Positions 37,001 to 50,756 of a DNA stretch of 64,000 nt are shown here, one piece after another. A program made the position numbers and the translations under genes. Where the stretch lies: NCBI RefSeq assembly GCF_001659605.2, contig NC_035174.2:3350389-3414388 (forward strand). The letters are read 5' to 3'. The DNA comes from Manihot esculenta. Lineage: Eukaryota > Streptophyta > Magnoliopsida > Malpighiales > Euphorbiaceae. The stretch's first letter is position 1. Each line of letters begins with the position of its first letter. The notes under the pieces were generated by a model that saw nothing but the letters and a program-made list of their open reading frames with translations, was not told the origin of the DNA and searched no databases.

Positions 37001-37536
37001 TAACGGCAAGCGAATATGGTTCTACAGTTTGCAAGAGTGAGCTACTGTTTAAGGGATGCAATTATTCTGACAATTAAGAAGGAAATAAGTATAACTGTAT
37101 TCAGAAAGGTAGAATTTAAAATAAAAAAAAATTAATCAAGGACAAAAAATTTTTAACCACATTTCTTTTCAGATGGAACTTGGCCCAACAAATCATATAT
37201 TAACATGGAAGAGAGGCCGCAAAACGTTACTCATACTATCCATATTCACTATTGGATGTAATGATTATGAAATCATCATAAGAAGATATTATCGTATGAC
37301 ATAATGAAAGGACGTTTGAAATGTCAAATGCATAAACAGTGAATTATAACAAATACTCAATTGTCCAGATTTTGATATGCTTTGAAATCATTTTATAAGC
37401 TAAATACGGTACCAAGTCACAAGAAGAGAAAGGTAGGAATGACCTCTATAAGTTTCCTCATGATCAGAGCATGATAAGGAAGCTTTTCCTCTCTGCTTTT
37501 TCACTCATTCAATGCCCAACAAAACGTATCATCACC

Positions 37537-40500
37537 CTAAGTTTTTGCAGCATCTGGGACCTGCTTTTGGTATTGCTCAAGGGTAATACTACACTTGTTC
37601 ATGGTACGGGCATCAAGGAGACCATGATTCCATAATTTTATCATAAACAACTTCCAACACCTACCAACCAAAAGTGAAATCATATCTAGAACGCAAGTGA
37701 AGGATTTATCATTTAAAGGTGAAACAAAATACTTGCTACCAGCTGCAAATAGTGGAATCCAGAAACAGAAACAATAAAGGGACAAGAAACAGCTAAAGTG
37801 GACTGTATATCGAAGCACATTCTAAATAAATTACCAGAGTAGCGCTGGGGCTCGGGCAAGATCATGCCCGTGTAATCTCGAGAATGCCTCACATGCCCAA
37901 GGTATATGACCATCTGCCAACACTCTGCCACCATGGAAAACAAATAACAGAAAATGAAAGCCAGAAATGTATATTCAGACAATAATTTGAAAATGCTCAA
38001 TTAGAGCCAAACATGAAAGCATAAAACAAATAACAGAAATGAAAGCCAGAAATGCTCATAACTTTGGACAAACCAAAAATGAAGAAACACAAGTATATCA
38101 TCTAGTTGCATTTAATTCATACCTCATATACGTACATTAGCAAAATAAATAGTCTCTCATAAAAAGCATTCTTACATGAATTCAAAGAAGCAGCAAGTGT
38201 CGTAGGCAAAAATAAATCAGTAATACAAGGGCCACATCAACCAAAAGAGAAAAGAAAGATGCCCATGGCAGTCGGGCAAACATGATATGATGATAACCAA
38301 GATTACGGCTCTAATTAGAGCCAAAAATCAAAATGTATCAAATCAAATAGCTGGTAATTAGCATTGGTGGTTGAGGCTTTTTCCCAAAGGACCCAAAACA
38401 AACCAACCAGTCTACCACATTACAAGCTCCAGAAAAGATTATGCATTGCACAGCATTTCTCCATTGTTTCAAGTCCAGGACCTCCATGTCACAAAATATA
38501 GGCTAATATAGCATCAAGGCTAAACTTACCTGGGGTTTGCTTTGATTAAATTTTCATATTGGAAAGAAATGGAAAAAGATGATTACCGCTGCTTCCTCAC
38601 AAAGGAGTTCCATAAGTGCATCATTTGCTTTTCGTCTTTAGTAACATCCACAAAATCATCAAGCATCTAGAGCATAAAGAGAAGAAAATTATAGCACAGA
38701 ACTAATCAAGAGGGCCAAAATATACAAAAACACATTTCTACAAGTGCATGATAGAAAGTAACAAGTCCTGTAACAATAAAAGCATACCCTTCTATCTTCA
38801 AAATCTGCAACATCATCATCGACTTCATCCTCACTATCCCGATCTGACAGTACTTGCTCAATTGTCATTGGCTTCAAACAAAAAAATCATTTATAAAATG
38901 TCCAAGCATATTAACTTATTACTTTATATATCAAAGCATTGCCATGACCCTATTTGGCACTTCCAAAAAGAAAAAGACATTAACTTATGATAATTCCGCA
39001 AGAATTACCACTGTATTATTGCCCATATCCACATAAGCAGCTTGACTTTCATAATTCATCCCATTGCAATAGTTAAAAGCAAAATCCATTACTGTCAGTT
39101 TGTCAGTAAGCCAGAATAAAAGCTTTAAGATATTCTAAATTACCTTTCAAGACATCCACAATCAATATTGACGTTTCAAAATATGCATCTGCAATATTTC
39201 TATATCCAAGAAACACAATTTCCAGAATGCCAAATGGATTTTAAAGTAGGCAAATGATATATAATAATAGGCTCTCTAAAATCTGCCATCTGTAAATGTA
39301 AGGCGTACTCCAAAACATACTTTTGCCAGATTTAGGTTAGATCAACTTCAAGCAACATTATAAAAGCAGACATTAGCATAATAGGATGACAATTTAATAA
39401 TATACACATTAACACCAAACAAATGCAAAAAATGAACAGTAATTAAATGACAAGGTCACTAGTCACCTGGGCTCTATGTGAGTGGAAGAACTGTCGTTTG
39501 TGAAGAAGGGTGCGGCTGAAAACAGAAAACATACCAATTTATATCTAGATTCATCGCCAGCAATTTCAAAGTACATTGAAAATTGAATAGCCAATTCTTT
39601 CAGCCAACAATTCAACTTAATGTATACAGCACACAAAATCCTCCATCATGTTTTCCTTATTAAATTAGACCATTAGAGCCTAAATTATTAAAAAAGGACA
39701 TGTAAGAATTTTCAAGAATAAATCAAACATACTTTCTCAGGTCAGACCGTTCAATAGATAATTTTCTTGTCTTCGCAAATTGCAACATGGCAGGGGGTGA
39801 AAAATTGTTCCCAGATGCCGAATGAACACAATCAGGATCAGGATATGCTTGAATTGCAGATCCCGAAGCCCCAACATCATCAAAGCTGCAAGGAACATGT
39901 TCTGTACCTGCTACAGCACCAATGTTGGCATTAGGGAAATCCTTCCTGCCTGAGATGCACATATATGAAACAAGTCATAAACTAAAAAGAAATGATCCCA
40001 TAGAAAGCTTCTTACAAAATAGAAGCAGGGAAACACTCCCAGTGAATCTATTTGAAATAACTGAAGAAAGGAGTTTTGATCATATCACAGATAAGTAGTG
40101 CCATCTTAGATGTATTCACATTTCCTACTCAAAACAAAAACCTTGCAACTGACAAAAAGATAAGCAAGGCAGTCATCTAATGAGTTCATTTTTCTGTCCA
40201 TGTTAGCCTGTCAATGTTGGCAGCTCATGGCTCTCAACTAGTGATTTGAGTCCCAAATTAAAAATGATTTGAGATATGTTGATTTTACAATCCACAGCCT
40301 ATTACAGAAGAAAAATCTCACCAAATAAAAAAGAATAAAATAAATGAAGCAAGGAACAAAGCGAGAATGGAGAAAAGAAACTGAATGGAAAAACTCATTC
40401 TTTAAATTACCATCAGTCTTATCGAGGATACAAGAGGCCCTCAGACGCATGTTCGATTCAAGGGTGAATGGATGTACATGCCTAGCATTTTGAACAAGCT

Positions 40501-43500
40501 TCTTGTGTATTTTGTGCTTTGGCTTCTTTGAGCTGCAAAGAAATACACACCCCATTTCAGTCTACTGCAATCTCAATATCCAAACAAATGGCATAGAGCC
40601 AACAAAACTTAGGAATTCAAGTACGAAAGAGTTTCCAACTTACCAAAAGAAAAATGTTTGTTGTTTTGGATCAACACCATGAGCAACAATCTGAATAAAG
40701 CATACTTGTAAATAAAATCCAGCAACAACAATAGATATTAACATCTAGCAGTTTGCATGTGCACAGAACAGTCCCATCAATTTCATACTTTAACAGACTG
40801 ATTTTAGATCTGGAACAAGCTCTTGGTGCTGGTAGATCAAATAATGCCAGCTTACAGTAGGTACTTTCCAATATTAAGCATTTAGGACTCTCTACTGGCA
40901 AAGTAACATTGTACTTCTCCATTTCTCAAAAAAAAAAAAAACCGTATTTCTCCAAAATTCACAAATTCAGGGAGAGAAGATTTTTTACCTCAGATCTCCA
41001 GATATCTGTCTTCACCGATATATTTACAGCTTGAAACTCTTCAGTTACCTAAATATCGAAGGCATTAATAGTCATAGTTCAGAAAACATTAATGACCAAA
41101 ATGCTTAAAGATTCCTGAAGATTACCAACCCAAAATTCAAAGTTGAAGAGATCATGTGATGAAGGCAAATGATATCTTAGACCCTAAGGATAAATCCAGA
41201 AAAAGAAAAAATGTAAGGATCCAATGAGAAAGGGCAGCCAAAGGATAAATGAAGGGAACAGACACAAATCAAGAAAAGCAAAGAAGAAAGAGCATCACGA
41301 AATAAAAGTTCAGAGTTATGATTTCAATTTGATTGCAAAGAACAAATAAAAACAAGATCAGAAATCAAGAACACTCATACCTTAAAACTTGCACATTTAA
41401 CCAAGCAGAATGGGCATGAAAAATTTTCAGTTACTGCAAAACAGATAACTAAGTTAGTAGATCATACTATTTGGAAGAACCAAAATCCAAAGCAAAAAAA
41501 ATACATATTATCCAAACAGCCATGAGAGGAAGATCCCTAATCAAGGATCTAAAAAGTTTGGAAGTGCAAATCCATACTTCTCAAAGGATGAAAATCCCAA
41601 AGTCAGACAAATGACCCTATATCTTTTCTTCTCCTTGTTTTTGTTTGTACAGTTATAAGTATTTCATATTCAAAAGAAATTTATGCAGACAGAATTTGTT
41701 ATCTGTAAAAACGGATCTCTAATTCACTAATTCGTAGGACAATATTGACTTTTTATATTTGAAAATGCTTCCAAAAGGATATTTGAAGTAGATGGTAATT
41801 GATTGAGTAATTCTTGATCATTATTTCTAGTATGAGCATCACATTCAATATTATACCTGTGATGAGTAGTACTAGTAAAACATTGATTCTCTGGTTGAGA
41901 CCTAATTCAATCTTTATAAACTTCTCGAGCTAGCCCAAGCCATGATTTGAAATCTAATTAGCAATTATTTCCAGCCAATTTCACCAATGAAAATTAGAAT
42001 ATTAATGAAAAATTCTGGCTCAGGACAAATAGACCCAGATTTCCATGTGCCCTTTTTAATATATCGCTGTCATTATAATCCTAACGTTCCATATTCAAAG
42101 CTGGATAGAATTCCTAAGTTCTTAACAAGTCAAATCCAGATAAATTAAGGATGGATATCTTATGGCAGCTAATCATTTAGCTTTTTTAAAGCTTCCAAAT
42201 ACTGATCCACTATATGTTCAGAACAGCTGGTTTGGGTGGTCAATTAGTCACAACAGTTACTAAATTTTACAAGTATCACAGGCACCTCAGCAGCTGAACT
42301 CCTTTCAGGAAAACAAAACACTGGATATCACACAAGTAAAATATGATTGAACTGCATATCCTTAAATGGCTAAAAGTAAAGCCTCAGAAGATAGTAAATA
42401 TAACTAAAAATAGTATGAAAAATACAAAATTACCAAAGAGAAGAACAAAGACAAAATTTGAACAAAGTACGATACAGAGAAATAAAAGAACAATGTACAG
42501 TACCTTCAGTCTTTTGCAACTTATTATTGTAATACCTATAGTTGAAGATGACATTTCCAGCCCTCAGCCTAAACAATACAAGTTCTGAAAACATTTATTA
42601 TACACAGTTGGGCAAACATAGGATTCTCACATTACAAGTGACCCAAATCATGCAAATGCAAGAAAGGAGAAAGCAAGCAAGAATCAAATGATAAGCTTGA
42701 AAAGGAGGATGCTAAAGCTGAAGTTAAGGTGGGTCAAAGCTTACCGAATAATACGAGTAATATGAGATAATGATGAAGATGACATGTCACCACATGTGTA
42801 CGAATGATATGGAGATTTTTCCTTAGCCCCAACCTCTTCTACAGAAATATTGACTTGAATGTGTTGTGATATATTCTTTGGAAACCCAAACAACCAAAAA
42901 ATGACAAATTTGTTAGTGTGGCTCGCAAAATATATGGAGGGAAAGTAAAGAAATTCAAACTCAAAATTAAGACATTGAGGAGAGAACAAACCACAGTTTC
43001 TGAACTATATGGAAATTGAATTGAAAGGCATTTGTCATCATTGAAACAACTTAACTGCACAAGTAAAAAAATATTTGCTGATACAAAACTCATAATGCAA
43101 AAAGAATCTTTTGAATTCCAACAACAAAAAATAGCAACAAATGAACAATAGTATTTCTCCCAAACCACCTCAGGTTAGATAAAAGAAATTCAAGAAAGTG
43201 GAGCAAGCTTGGTAGCAGTCCTTTTACAAAGATCACACTAGGCTAGGTAAGGTTCATGGTGTAAACAATGTTGAAAGCCACACTGGTCACCTTCGCTAGT
43301 CAGATTAATAAACAGGACACAAGACCCGATGTTAGTTCAATTGTATGACTAATCAATCGTGTCAAAGAAATTGGTTTTAACCCAACTTACCCCAGTGAAG
43401 GAGCCAAGTCAGTACTTGGTGACCTAGCCTCTAGGCTGTGCTATTGGAGTGAAGTTGCTAAGGAGTAACTTCGTAAGTACACTTGGTCTTTTCTGTTCCA

Positions 43501-45994
43501 AGCAAAGTGGTACAATCAATGACATGAGTCGTTAATGAAGGGATAATACACTGCACCTCTCACAGTGCTAGAGGAATATCATTACAACTTATTTTGGAAT
43601 TATCAGCTTGGTTTCTGAATCAATAGAAGGGGAGCCTAGCTGCAAAGGAAGTTTTGACTTAGTGGTCCCACTTTTTCACACTCAATATCTTAGCAATTCC
43701 ACTTCATTAATCAAATTTATGGATGAATACATCTTATTTTTCTCTTCATATTCTACTAGATTATTACTATTACCCCTTCCCTAATCATCCAAGGGTATAA
43801 ATCTAACACACTTTTGCTGTTAACGGTCCGAGTCATAAATTTCCCCCCATGCAGCAAAAAAACATACTTTGTGTTCAATGAAGATCGAAGTTAGAAAGAT
43901 GTAATTTTTCCTTAATGCTTTCACCACTTGATATGCAGTTGGATACCAAATTTTTAACACAAAATAAAGAGAAGGAACAAGGAAAAGAAAGAAAAACAAA
44001 ATCAAATAATAATTATCTAACCTTTAAGAAGCATGATTTCATGTCAACCTGAGATATCACCTCCCCCCTTTGTCCTAAACTCAAGTTTGAAGAGTTCTCC
44101 CATGACATATAGAGTGATTCCAGTGGTATTGTGCCTAACAGGCAGCATCCTCCAAAATTTGCTGATGTAAAATATAATTAAAACGAAAAAAAAAAAAAGG
44201 AAATTAAAAAGAAAATTTAAAAGATGACTCTTCATATAGAATGTGGGAGTTGCAGCATTCAACTTTCAAATGTTCTATGATAATTACATTTACTCTTCAC
44301 CAACTATGACTAGGGCACATGCTAATCCAAACACTGTTGTACAATCCATTGTAGCACATCAAGATTCATTTAACCATGTGATAAATGAAAAGAAGAGTTT
44401 CAAATTGGTAAACATTATACCAATTTCACAATGATATATTATAAGGCACAATTAGGGAACAAAATTATATCTCATATGCAAATACTTCCATACCCAAATG
44501 ACCTTTGCTCAAATGAATGCTATGCACAGGACTTTGGGCTCCAGCTGCAATACAAAAATAATAATCAGATGAAAATTCCCAATGAATATCATTGATAAAT
44601 TCTTAAAAATCTATCATATGAATGCATACCAAAGCTAACAAACAAGAAAGCAAGTGAACCAGATTTGGCATCCAATGCTAACTTGTTAATCTCGGGGAAA
44701 ACAAAATTTGCCTGAGCTGGGGTACTTCCATCAGCTCCGGAGAATTTGGTCAAAACACAAGCTCGACGAAAGCGATATACTGCAGAATACTTCATTTTGG
44801 AACGAAGAGCAAAAGTAAATCATAAAAAAGGTACAATAAACTGTAGAACAAAACCTCCAACGATAACAGAGAATGAAGAAGTAAACCCAAAAATATATTT
44901 CTATTTGGTTGGTTAATTAGACTTAAAAAGTAAAGAAAAGAAACAAAGAGATTCTTACCTCTGCAACCCCAATGTCAGAAAATGCTCTAGCCAATAAAAT
45001 GTACAAAGGAAACAAACTACATGGTGAACTTCCATTTGCAGTCATAAAGGGAGAAATTGTCACTTGTATTCTACATGCGCAAACAAAAGAAACTTAGTAC
45101 TCAAACTCATTTCTGTGCTAAATATTTTACTAAAGAAAAGAAACCACTCATGCAACTAAGAGTTGCCAGCACCATCAAAATGATGAGAAAATAAACAAAT
45201 GAGAAGTAAATGAAAAGAAAATGCCATGTGACATTCCTTAGATTGAAAGTTTGGAGTTGTATGTTTTTGAAGCTTTATAAACTCTCCGAACTAATCCATA
45301 ACAAAGAAACAAAACAAAATTTCCTGAGTGTTCTCAGTACAGAAACTCAAAAAATTCGACTCAGCATAAAAAATTATTACCTCTTTTTGTGCTTCGCTTG
45401 TATTTTGTAATTCAAACATCTTTGTAGAAATGATGGCTACATCAGAAACACAAACATGCAAAATTAGAAGGATGACATGTACTACAATAAGGAAATGGGG
45501 CATTGAGATATTCATATCCAAAGATTTTAGCTCAATACAAAGAAATCGAACACAGGACATTCATTTTGACACAATAAAATCTACAGTAATAATTATGATA
45601 TGTTGGTTCAAACCAGATGAAATAGAACCAATAACCATGAAATAAAAGCTTAAGCATGGAAATGTCAACCCACTAAGTGCATTTACATTTCTTAAAGCGC
45701 GACGCTGGAGGATGTTGTAGAGTTCCACGGGCTTGCAATATATGGAAAGACTCTCTTCAGCAGCAATTTCCTCTTCTGCAGACAAATGCAGAGAATCATC
45801 TTCACAGCACATCTGATCCGTGCTTCTTGTATAGCTTCAATCACCCCCAAAGATAAAATAAAACAAGATCAGCTCATCACCATGTTAAGTGACTCAGAAT
45901 GAAGAATCTCCATAAATTTCTGAGCGAAAAGATAATTCAAAAGAAGAGTTACTTACGATGAAGTTTCACGAGCCACTAAAGGGATGCTCGGCAT
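37537..45994 (-). CDS. EMF2: EMF2-type Polycomb group protein (VEFS-box, PRC2 subunit)
   Basis: Predicted 647 residues, Su(z)12-class subunit of Polycomb repressive complex 2. Exons, descending: 45994-45957, 45834-45687, 45436-45381, 45070-44959, 44789-44630, 44544-44494, 44161-44022, 43054-42992, 42875-42745, 42568-42504, 41433-41381, 41183-41130, 41048-40989, 40690-40644, 40532-40411, 39949-39733, 39515-39467, 38871-38788, 38666-38587, 37924-37835, 37660-37537. The N-terminus MPSIPLVARETS...EEEIAAEESLSIYCKPVELYNILQRRA is typical of EMF2. A C2H2 zinc finger has Cys328, Cys331, His344 and His349. The C-terminal VEFS box starts about residue 500 with acidic DRDSEDEVDDDVADFEDRR and ends WNHGLLDARTMNKC. 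In Arabidopsis, EMF2 works with CLF/SWN, FIE and MSI1 to deposit H3K27me3 and delay flowering. All junctions are GT-AG in frame; the start of exon 42875-42745 is the least certain. Length agrees with EMF2 (about 630). Confidence 0.93.
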
Positions 45995-46630
45995 TCTTGG
46001 TTACGCTATTTTCAGTGTATATATTTTCATAGCTAGATTGCTCTGCTAACTACAGTTTCACTAAGCCGAAAAAAATCCTCACTAAAACTGAGGTTAAGAA
46101 AATGTCTAATCTGAAACTGAGGAGAGCCTCGATTCGTGCATCATTTGCAGAGGGAAAAAAACCCTAAATCAAACCCTCGCTGCGGGGAGCTATAAGCTGT
46201 TTGGTTTCTGGTTCAATTTTCCAGGACTGAAAGTTGAGACGCGCTCGGTTTCTCTTTTTCTCAGTAGTGAACTATCGAGAAACTAAACGACACTAAACAG
46301 ATTTCGAATCGGACCAAACGACACAGCGAGAGATAGATCAAACAGACACCGGAGAGATTTTACAAAAACAACGACGAGAACATAAATATTATTCGAAAAA
46401 AATATAATTAATGTAAATATTTCTTCGAAGTTATAATCGATTATTGTAAAATCTATGAAATTACAAAGATGAATAAATATGGTGCGAATGAAAAGATGGA
46501 ATCCAAGTATGTGAGAGTGAGGGATATTAAATATGGATTTAAAGTATTAAATTTTTTTTTGTAGAATAGCGTAGTGAAATTGAGGATGAAGTGAAAGTTG
46601 AATTTTCTATGGAGATTTTAATAACAAGAA

Positions 46631-46755
46631 CCAAGCAGGTCAAGATATAGTTGAGAAAATCAATTCTGATGGCTTAATCAAAAGAGTTTTGAAAAATCAC
46701 ATGACTCCTCTAACTGTTACTTTACGTCTCCAAGCAGGTCAAGATATAGTTGAGA
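46631..46755. repeat. 26-bp direct repeat, copies 99 bp apart
   Basis: A sequence beginning CCAAGCAGGTCAAGATATAG occurs at 46631-46656 and again at 46730-46755 in identical form, between the EMF2-type gene and the MYB gene. Confidence 0.85.
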
Positions 46756-46803
46756 TTCATGCAATATTTGGATCGCAGGAAAATAATTTTTTTTTTTTTT
46801 AAT

Positions 46804-47115
46804 TTTGTTTGGATGGAAAGAAAATGGAGTATAAAGAAAAATAAATATGAAATTACTATTTATTTTCTCTTCAATTTGAATTTAAAGAGAAAGTGAATGA
46901 GAATGAATATAATTATTTCTTTATCATTATAATTATTTATTTTTATTACAACTATAATGGATAAAATAATTATTTTACTATTTAAGAAGTTATTTTTCTC
47001 TCCTATTTTCCTTCCTAACATCCAAATCATAGGAGGAAGATAACTTTTCCACTATTTTTATTTTATTTTTTTATTTTCTACAATTTTTTTCTCCCTAAAT
47101 AGTTATCCAAACAAA
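46804..47115. mobile_element. MITE-like element with TTTGTTTGGAT inverted ends (312 bp)
   Basis: The left end TTTGTTTGGAT and the right end ATCCAAACAAA are perfect 11-bp inverted repeats, continued by partly matching GGAAAGAAAATGG and CTCCCTAAATAGTT sequences. The interior is AT-rich and non-coding and contains further CATCCAAAT/GGAAAATA-type sub-repeats. No clear target duplication was identified. It lies in the shared upstream region of two divergent genes. Confidence 0.55.
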
Positions 47116-47510
47116 GGTGAGAGATTCAACCATCAGATTCCCTGCTTCCTGATTGTATTGGATAGTTGCGAAAATAATTAATTACCCAATTAAGTCAATC
47201 CAACGGCTGGTAATAATCTGTAGCAAAAACTCCATAAGATCACAACCCTTGAATTGACTTCCCAAGTGAAAAAGGGGTGTTGATAGATTGGAGAAGGGCA
47301 GTTATGTCATTTTAACGAAGACCCACCAGATCTTCCTATTCCAATTGGTAAAATTTAAGATGGGTACGTGTGTTGTAGCAGAGTAAACGAAGGTTCTATA
47401 AATAACAAGGAAGATGAAGGAGATTGTTTCTCCTTCACTGTCAATTAATATCTCAAGTCCTTTCCCTTTTTTCTTTTACAGAGGAGTGAGAGTGAGAGTC
47501 CATTAGAGAG

Positions 47511-50148
47511 ATGGTGAAGGAAGCTGCAAGAAAGTGTTCTCACTGTGGTCAGAATGGCCACAACTCAAGAACTTGCAATTGGAAGGGAGGCGTAAAGTTG
47601 TTTGGAGTTCATATTTCGGAGAAAAACGAAGAACCCATGAAGAAAAGCGTTAGCTTAGGCAATCTTCAGTATTTACAAGACAAAAGTGTTCATAATCATG
47701 TGGAGGATTATGGTTATGTCTCTGATGGATTTATAAGTTCCAAGAGAGGCAAAGCAGCGCAGGAAAGGAAAAAGGGTACAATACTATTCTTTTATCTCTC
47801 CTTCGTTATTTGTTTGGGCGTTTTTGTTGTGAGTGCTCTAATGAGAATGAATGATTTGATGAGATGGGTATATGTCAGTTTTTTATTTGTTTTTCATCTG
47901 TGCATGTATTGGTGTTTACAAGGTATTTGATATAGGTTCTGATGAACATAAGAGTTGCATGGTCTACAACTTGTTTCTTTTTCAATGATTTGGATTCATG
48001 CATGTCATATTGTATTATCATATGGTTAATGATTGATCTAAGAACTCTCTTCTCTCTAAATTTATCTGACGTTTTTTAACAAAATTGTCTTGGCGTTGGG
48101 TCCACCTGATTTCAGTCTTTATCAAGTCTTTTATGTTCATTAACTTTGAGGAGAAGGTTTTAATATTTTTATTATTATTATTTTGGGAAAACTAATTTTA
48201 CAGATTTTTATAGTTTTTTTTTCAAATTATTAAATGAATGAATTAAAAAAATATCTAAAAAATTTTTAAATGCTTGTAAAACTTGTATTTCTTTAAAAAA
48301 CATGAACAACTTCAATTATCCCTTGAAGCAGAGATTCGTTCCCCTTCTTCTTCTTCTTCTTTTTTCCGTTTTTTTTTTCCCTCCTTATTCACGGTTGTGG
48401 CCCAGCTATATCATGATGTCTTGTATCCCCTAATAATTATACCACTCTATCTCATATCAATTAGAAATAGAGCACATGTAGCTAATTGGATTGAAGGGAG
48501 CAATTATCAATCCCAAGAGTAGAGATGCTAGTAATATGACTGGCTTTGTTCTCTGGCAAAATGGGCACGTCCCATTAATTTCTGCACTACACATTCATGG
48601 TAAATGATGTTCAAGTACAGGTTGAGGTTGTCTGGTGTTGACAACAATTAGGTAGATAATTCCATCAATAAAAGATAGAGATAAAACTTCTGAAAGTATC
48701 CATCATTTCCTCTCTAATAATATTAATTAATGTGTCTGGTGACGTCTTGGACTATGCTTTTTCTTTACTCAGGGAAGCCCTGGACTGAGGAGGAACATCA
48801 ATCCTTTTTAGCTGGCTTGACAAAGCTCGGGAAAGGTGATTGGAGAGGCATTTCAAAAGAGTTTGTGACCACTAGGACCCCAACCCAGGTTGCTAGTCAT
48901 GCTCAAAAGTATTTTCTGAGGAAGGCTTCAACTGATAAGAAGAAGCGTAGATCACGTCTTTTTGATATGGCACTCAAAGAATCTGTATGTTTTTCTCAGC
49001 TTCAGCACTTGCATGCGCTGATAGAGTGCATTTTCTTCCATTATATCTGACCAGAGTGATATAGCGTTCCAGGTTCTAGCATCCCAGGAGCTCCCAAATT
49101 TGCTTTCAAGCAGTTCAACACAGGTAAGCCCACAGGCACTAGAACCGGCGGGTACATCTTCAGCCTCGCCAATGAAGAACAGTGACATTCCATCACATGT
49201 AAATTCCCTCTGCCGCCAAGCAATTAGCTTACAGAAATTATTACTAGTTGTTACTACTTTCTCTTGAGGTTACACTTTATCACTCAAGCTCATATTATGG
49301 ACCGATTCCATATTATCTTTTTCCATCCAGTAGTTGACCCTTTCATTTGTAGCTAATGGTTGATATCTGCTCAAATCTCTACTAATATTATGATTTTGGA
49401 ACTCTAGACGAGAACTACCAAATTGTTGAATCAATGGTCTGGAATTGATCTCCATGCTCACTTAATCAGGGTTTAAATCCTCAGAGTCGCTATTGTTGTA
49501 GGGCTTTGCGTGAATACTACTCCCATCCCGAGCACGCATTAATCCCATTTGTATGTGCAGATGAAGTTACTGTATGGTTAATAGAGTAAAAAAAGATAGT
49601 ATTTTTAATGCAAGTTATGACATGGTGAAGAACGGCCAACTACATCATTTAGGATTTTCTTATTATAAGCTAGATAAGCTGGTCTATTGTTGATCTTTTT
49701 AGCAGATATTTGGTTCCAGAGATTCTTTTTTTTTTTTAAATTTAAATTTCTGTTTGAATTTTCTCCTAACCAGCATATCAAAATTTCCATGTTTTTACAG
49801 GAAGGATACCCTGGCAATGTACAGAGCTTGATGAGCACTAGAACCATGCAATTTACAGCTGCATCTTACGTCCAGATGATGAATTATAATAATAAAAGGC
49901 TAGCCTACCCTTATCTGTCAAAGACGCGGAGCCCTGGAAGCTTTGCTAATTGCGCACCCCCTACTACCCACCCTTCAGGGATACCAATGCCAAGATCATT
50001 CGAGCTCAGCTTTACGCAGGAAGGCCCATCAACTGAACATGTTGACTCTCAGGAGCTGGACCTTAAAATTGGACCACCTCCTCAACCCCCACAAGGAGCA
50101 CGTATCTCACCCAACCCCCTGGAAACCAATCCCCTTAGTGTCATATGA
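47511..50148 (+). CDS. Zinc-knuckle single-repeat MYB (SHAQKYF class) transcription factor
   Basis: Predicted about 322 residues from exons 47511-47775, 48773-48984, 49055-49198 and 49801-50148. A CCHC zinc knuckle (C9-x2-C12-x4-H17-x4-C22) is followed by KLFGV (29-33), a repression motif known in this family, then [20 protein letters not shown]...[15 protein letters not shown] (about 88-138), the single MYB repeat with SHAQKYF that binds TATCC/I-box-like sites. The C-terminus has HPSGIPMPR and an EAR-like LDLKIG (293-298), closely resembling Arabidopsis At5g61620 (about 317 residues). Relatives (MYBS/KUA1 group) repress genes in sugar, ABA and cell-expansion responses. The third exon's borders are uncertain: the acceptor could instead be after TTCCAG (49072) and the donor after ACACAG (about 49122). 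The intron 49199-49800 carries an antisense coding-like stretch. Confidence 0.85.
49270..49563 (-). pseudogene. Antisense coding-like fragment in MYB intron
   Basis: On the - strand, about 98 codons read almost continuously with one TAA (at about 49462-49464): upstream part [20 protein letters not shown]..., downstream part with [20 protein letters not shown] and [13 protein letters not shown]. The composition is protein-like and non-repetitive, but I recognise no family. It could be a captured and broken gene fragment, or chance. Confidence 0.35.
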
Positions 50149-50756
50149 GAAATTTTAGTTTTTGTTTCAGAACTTAGAATATATATTCAGCACATGCATG
50201 CATGGAGTTGTATACTATGCCAAAAACGCCGTCCATGTGATTACTACCAAAATGAGGAATAGCTGTTCCATATTAAATAGTTATTCAGATCACGTCTAGA
50301 TGAGACAATATCCCATAGAACAATAATTTCATAAATTCATTATTTTTATATTCAATTTATTACATTCTAAAAATTTATATTACATTCAATTCATTGTAAC
50401 AGCAAACAACTGTTATAACGGTTTTTTAGGAAATTAATATAATATAAATGCAAGGTATAAATGAAAGAATCACTATTCCATTACCCTATTCCATATCAGA
50501 ACCACAAAAGTCTTTAAGACATAGAAGGCGTAGAGAAACAATAATGACAATTACGTTCACTACCACAAAGCAACGCATGATTTGTACAACACATTAAACA
50601 ATTAAAAAAGAAAAACAATTTCTTTGAATTGCATGCAGAACAAGAGTTGGCGCAAATCATTTTATGGTTTACGGTGGAAACAGTCTATTAACTCCAGGAC
50701 AACTCAGAAACCACTTTTGGATGCACCCGGGCCACGTGAGGACAGTCCAGAACCAA

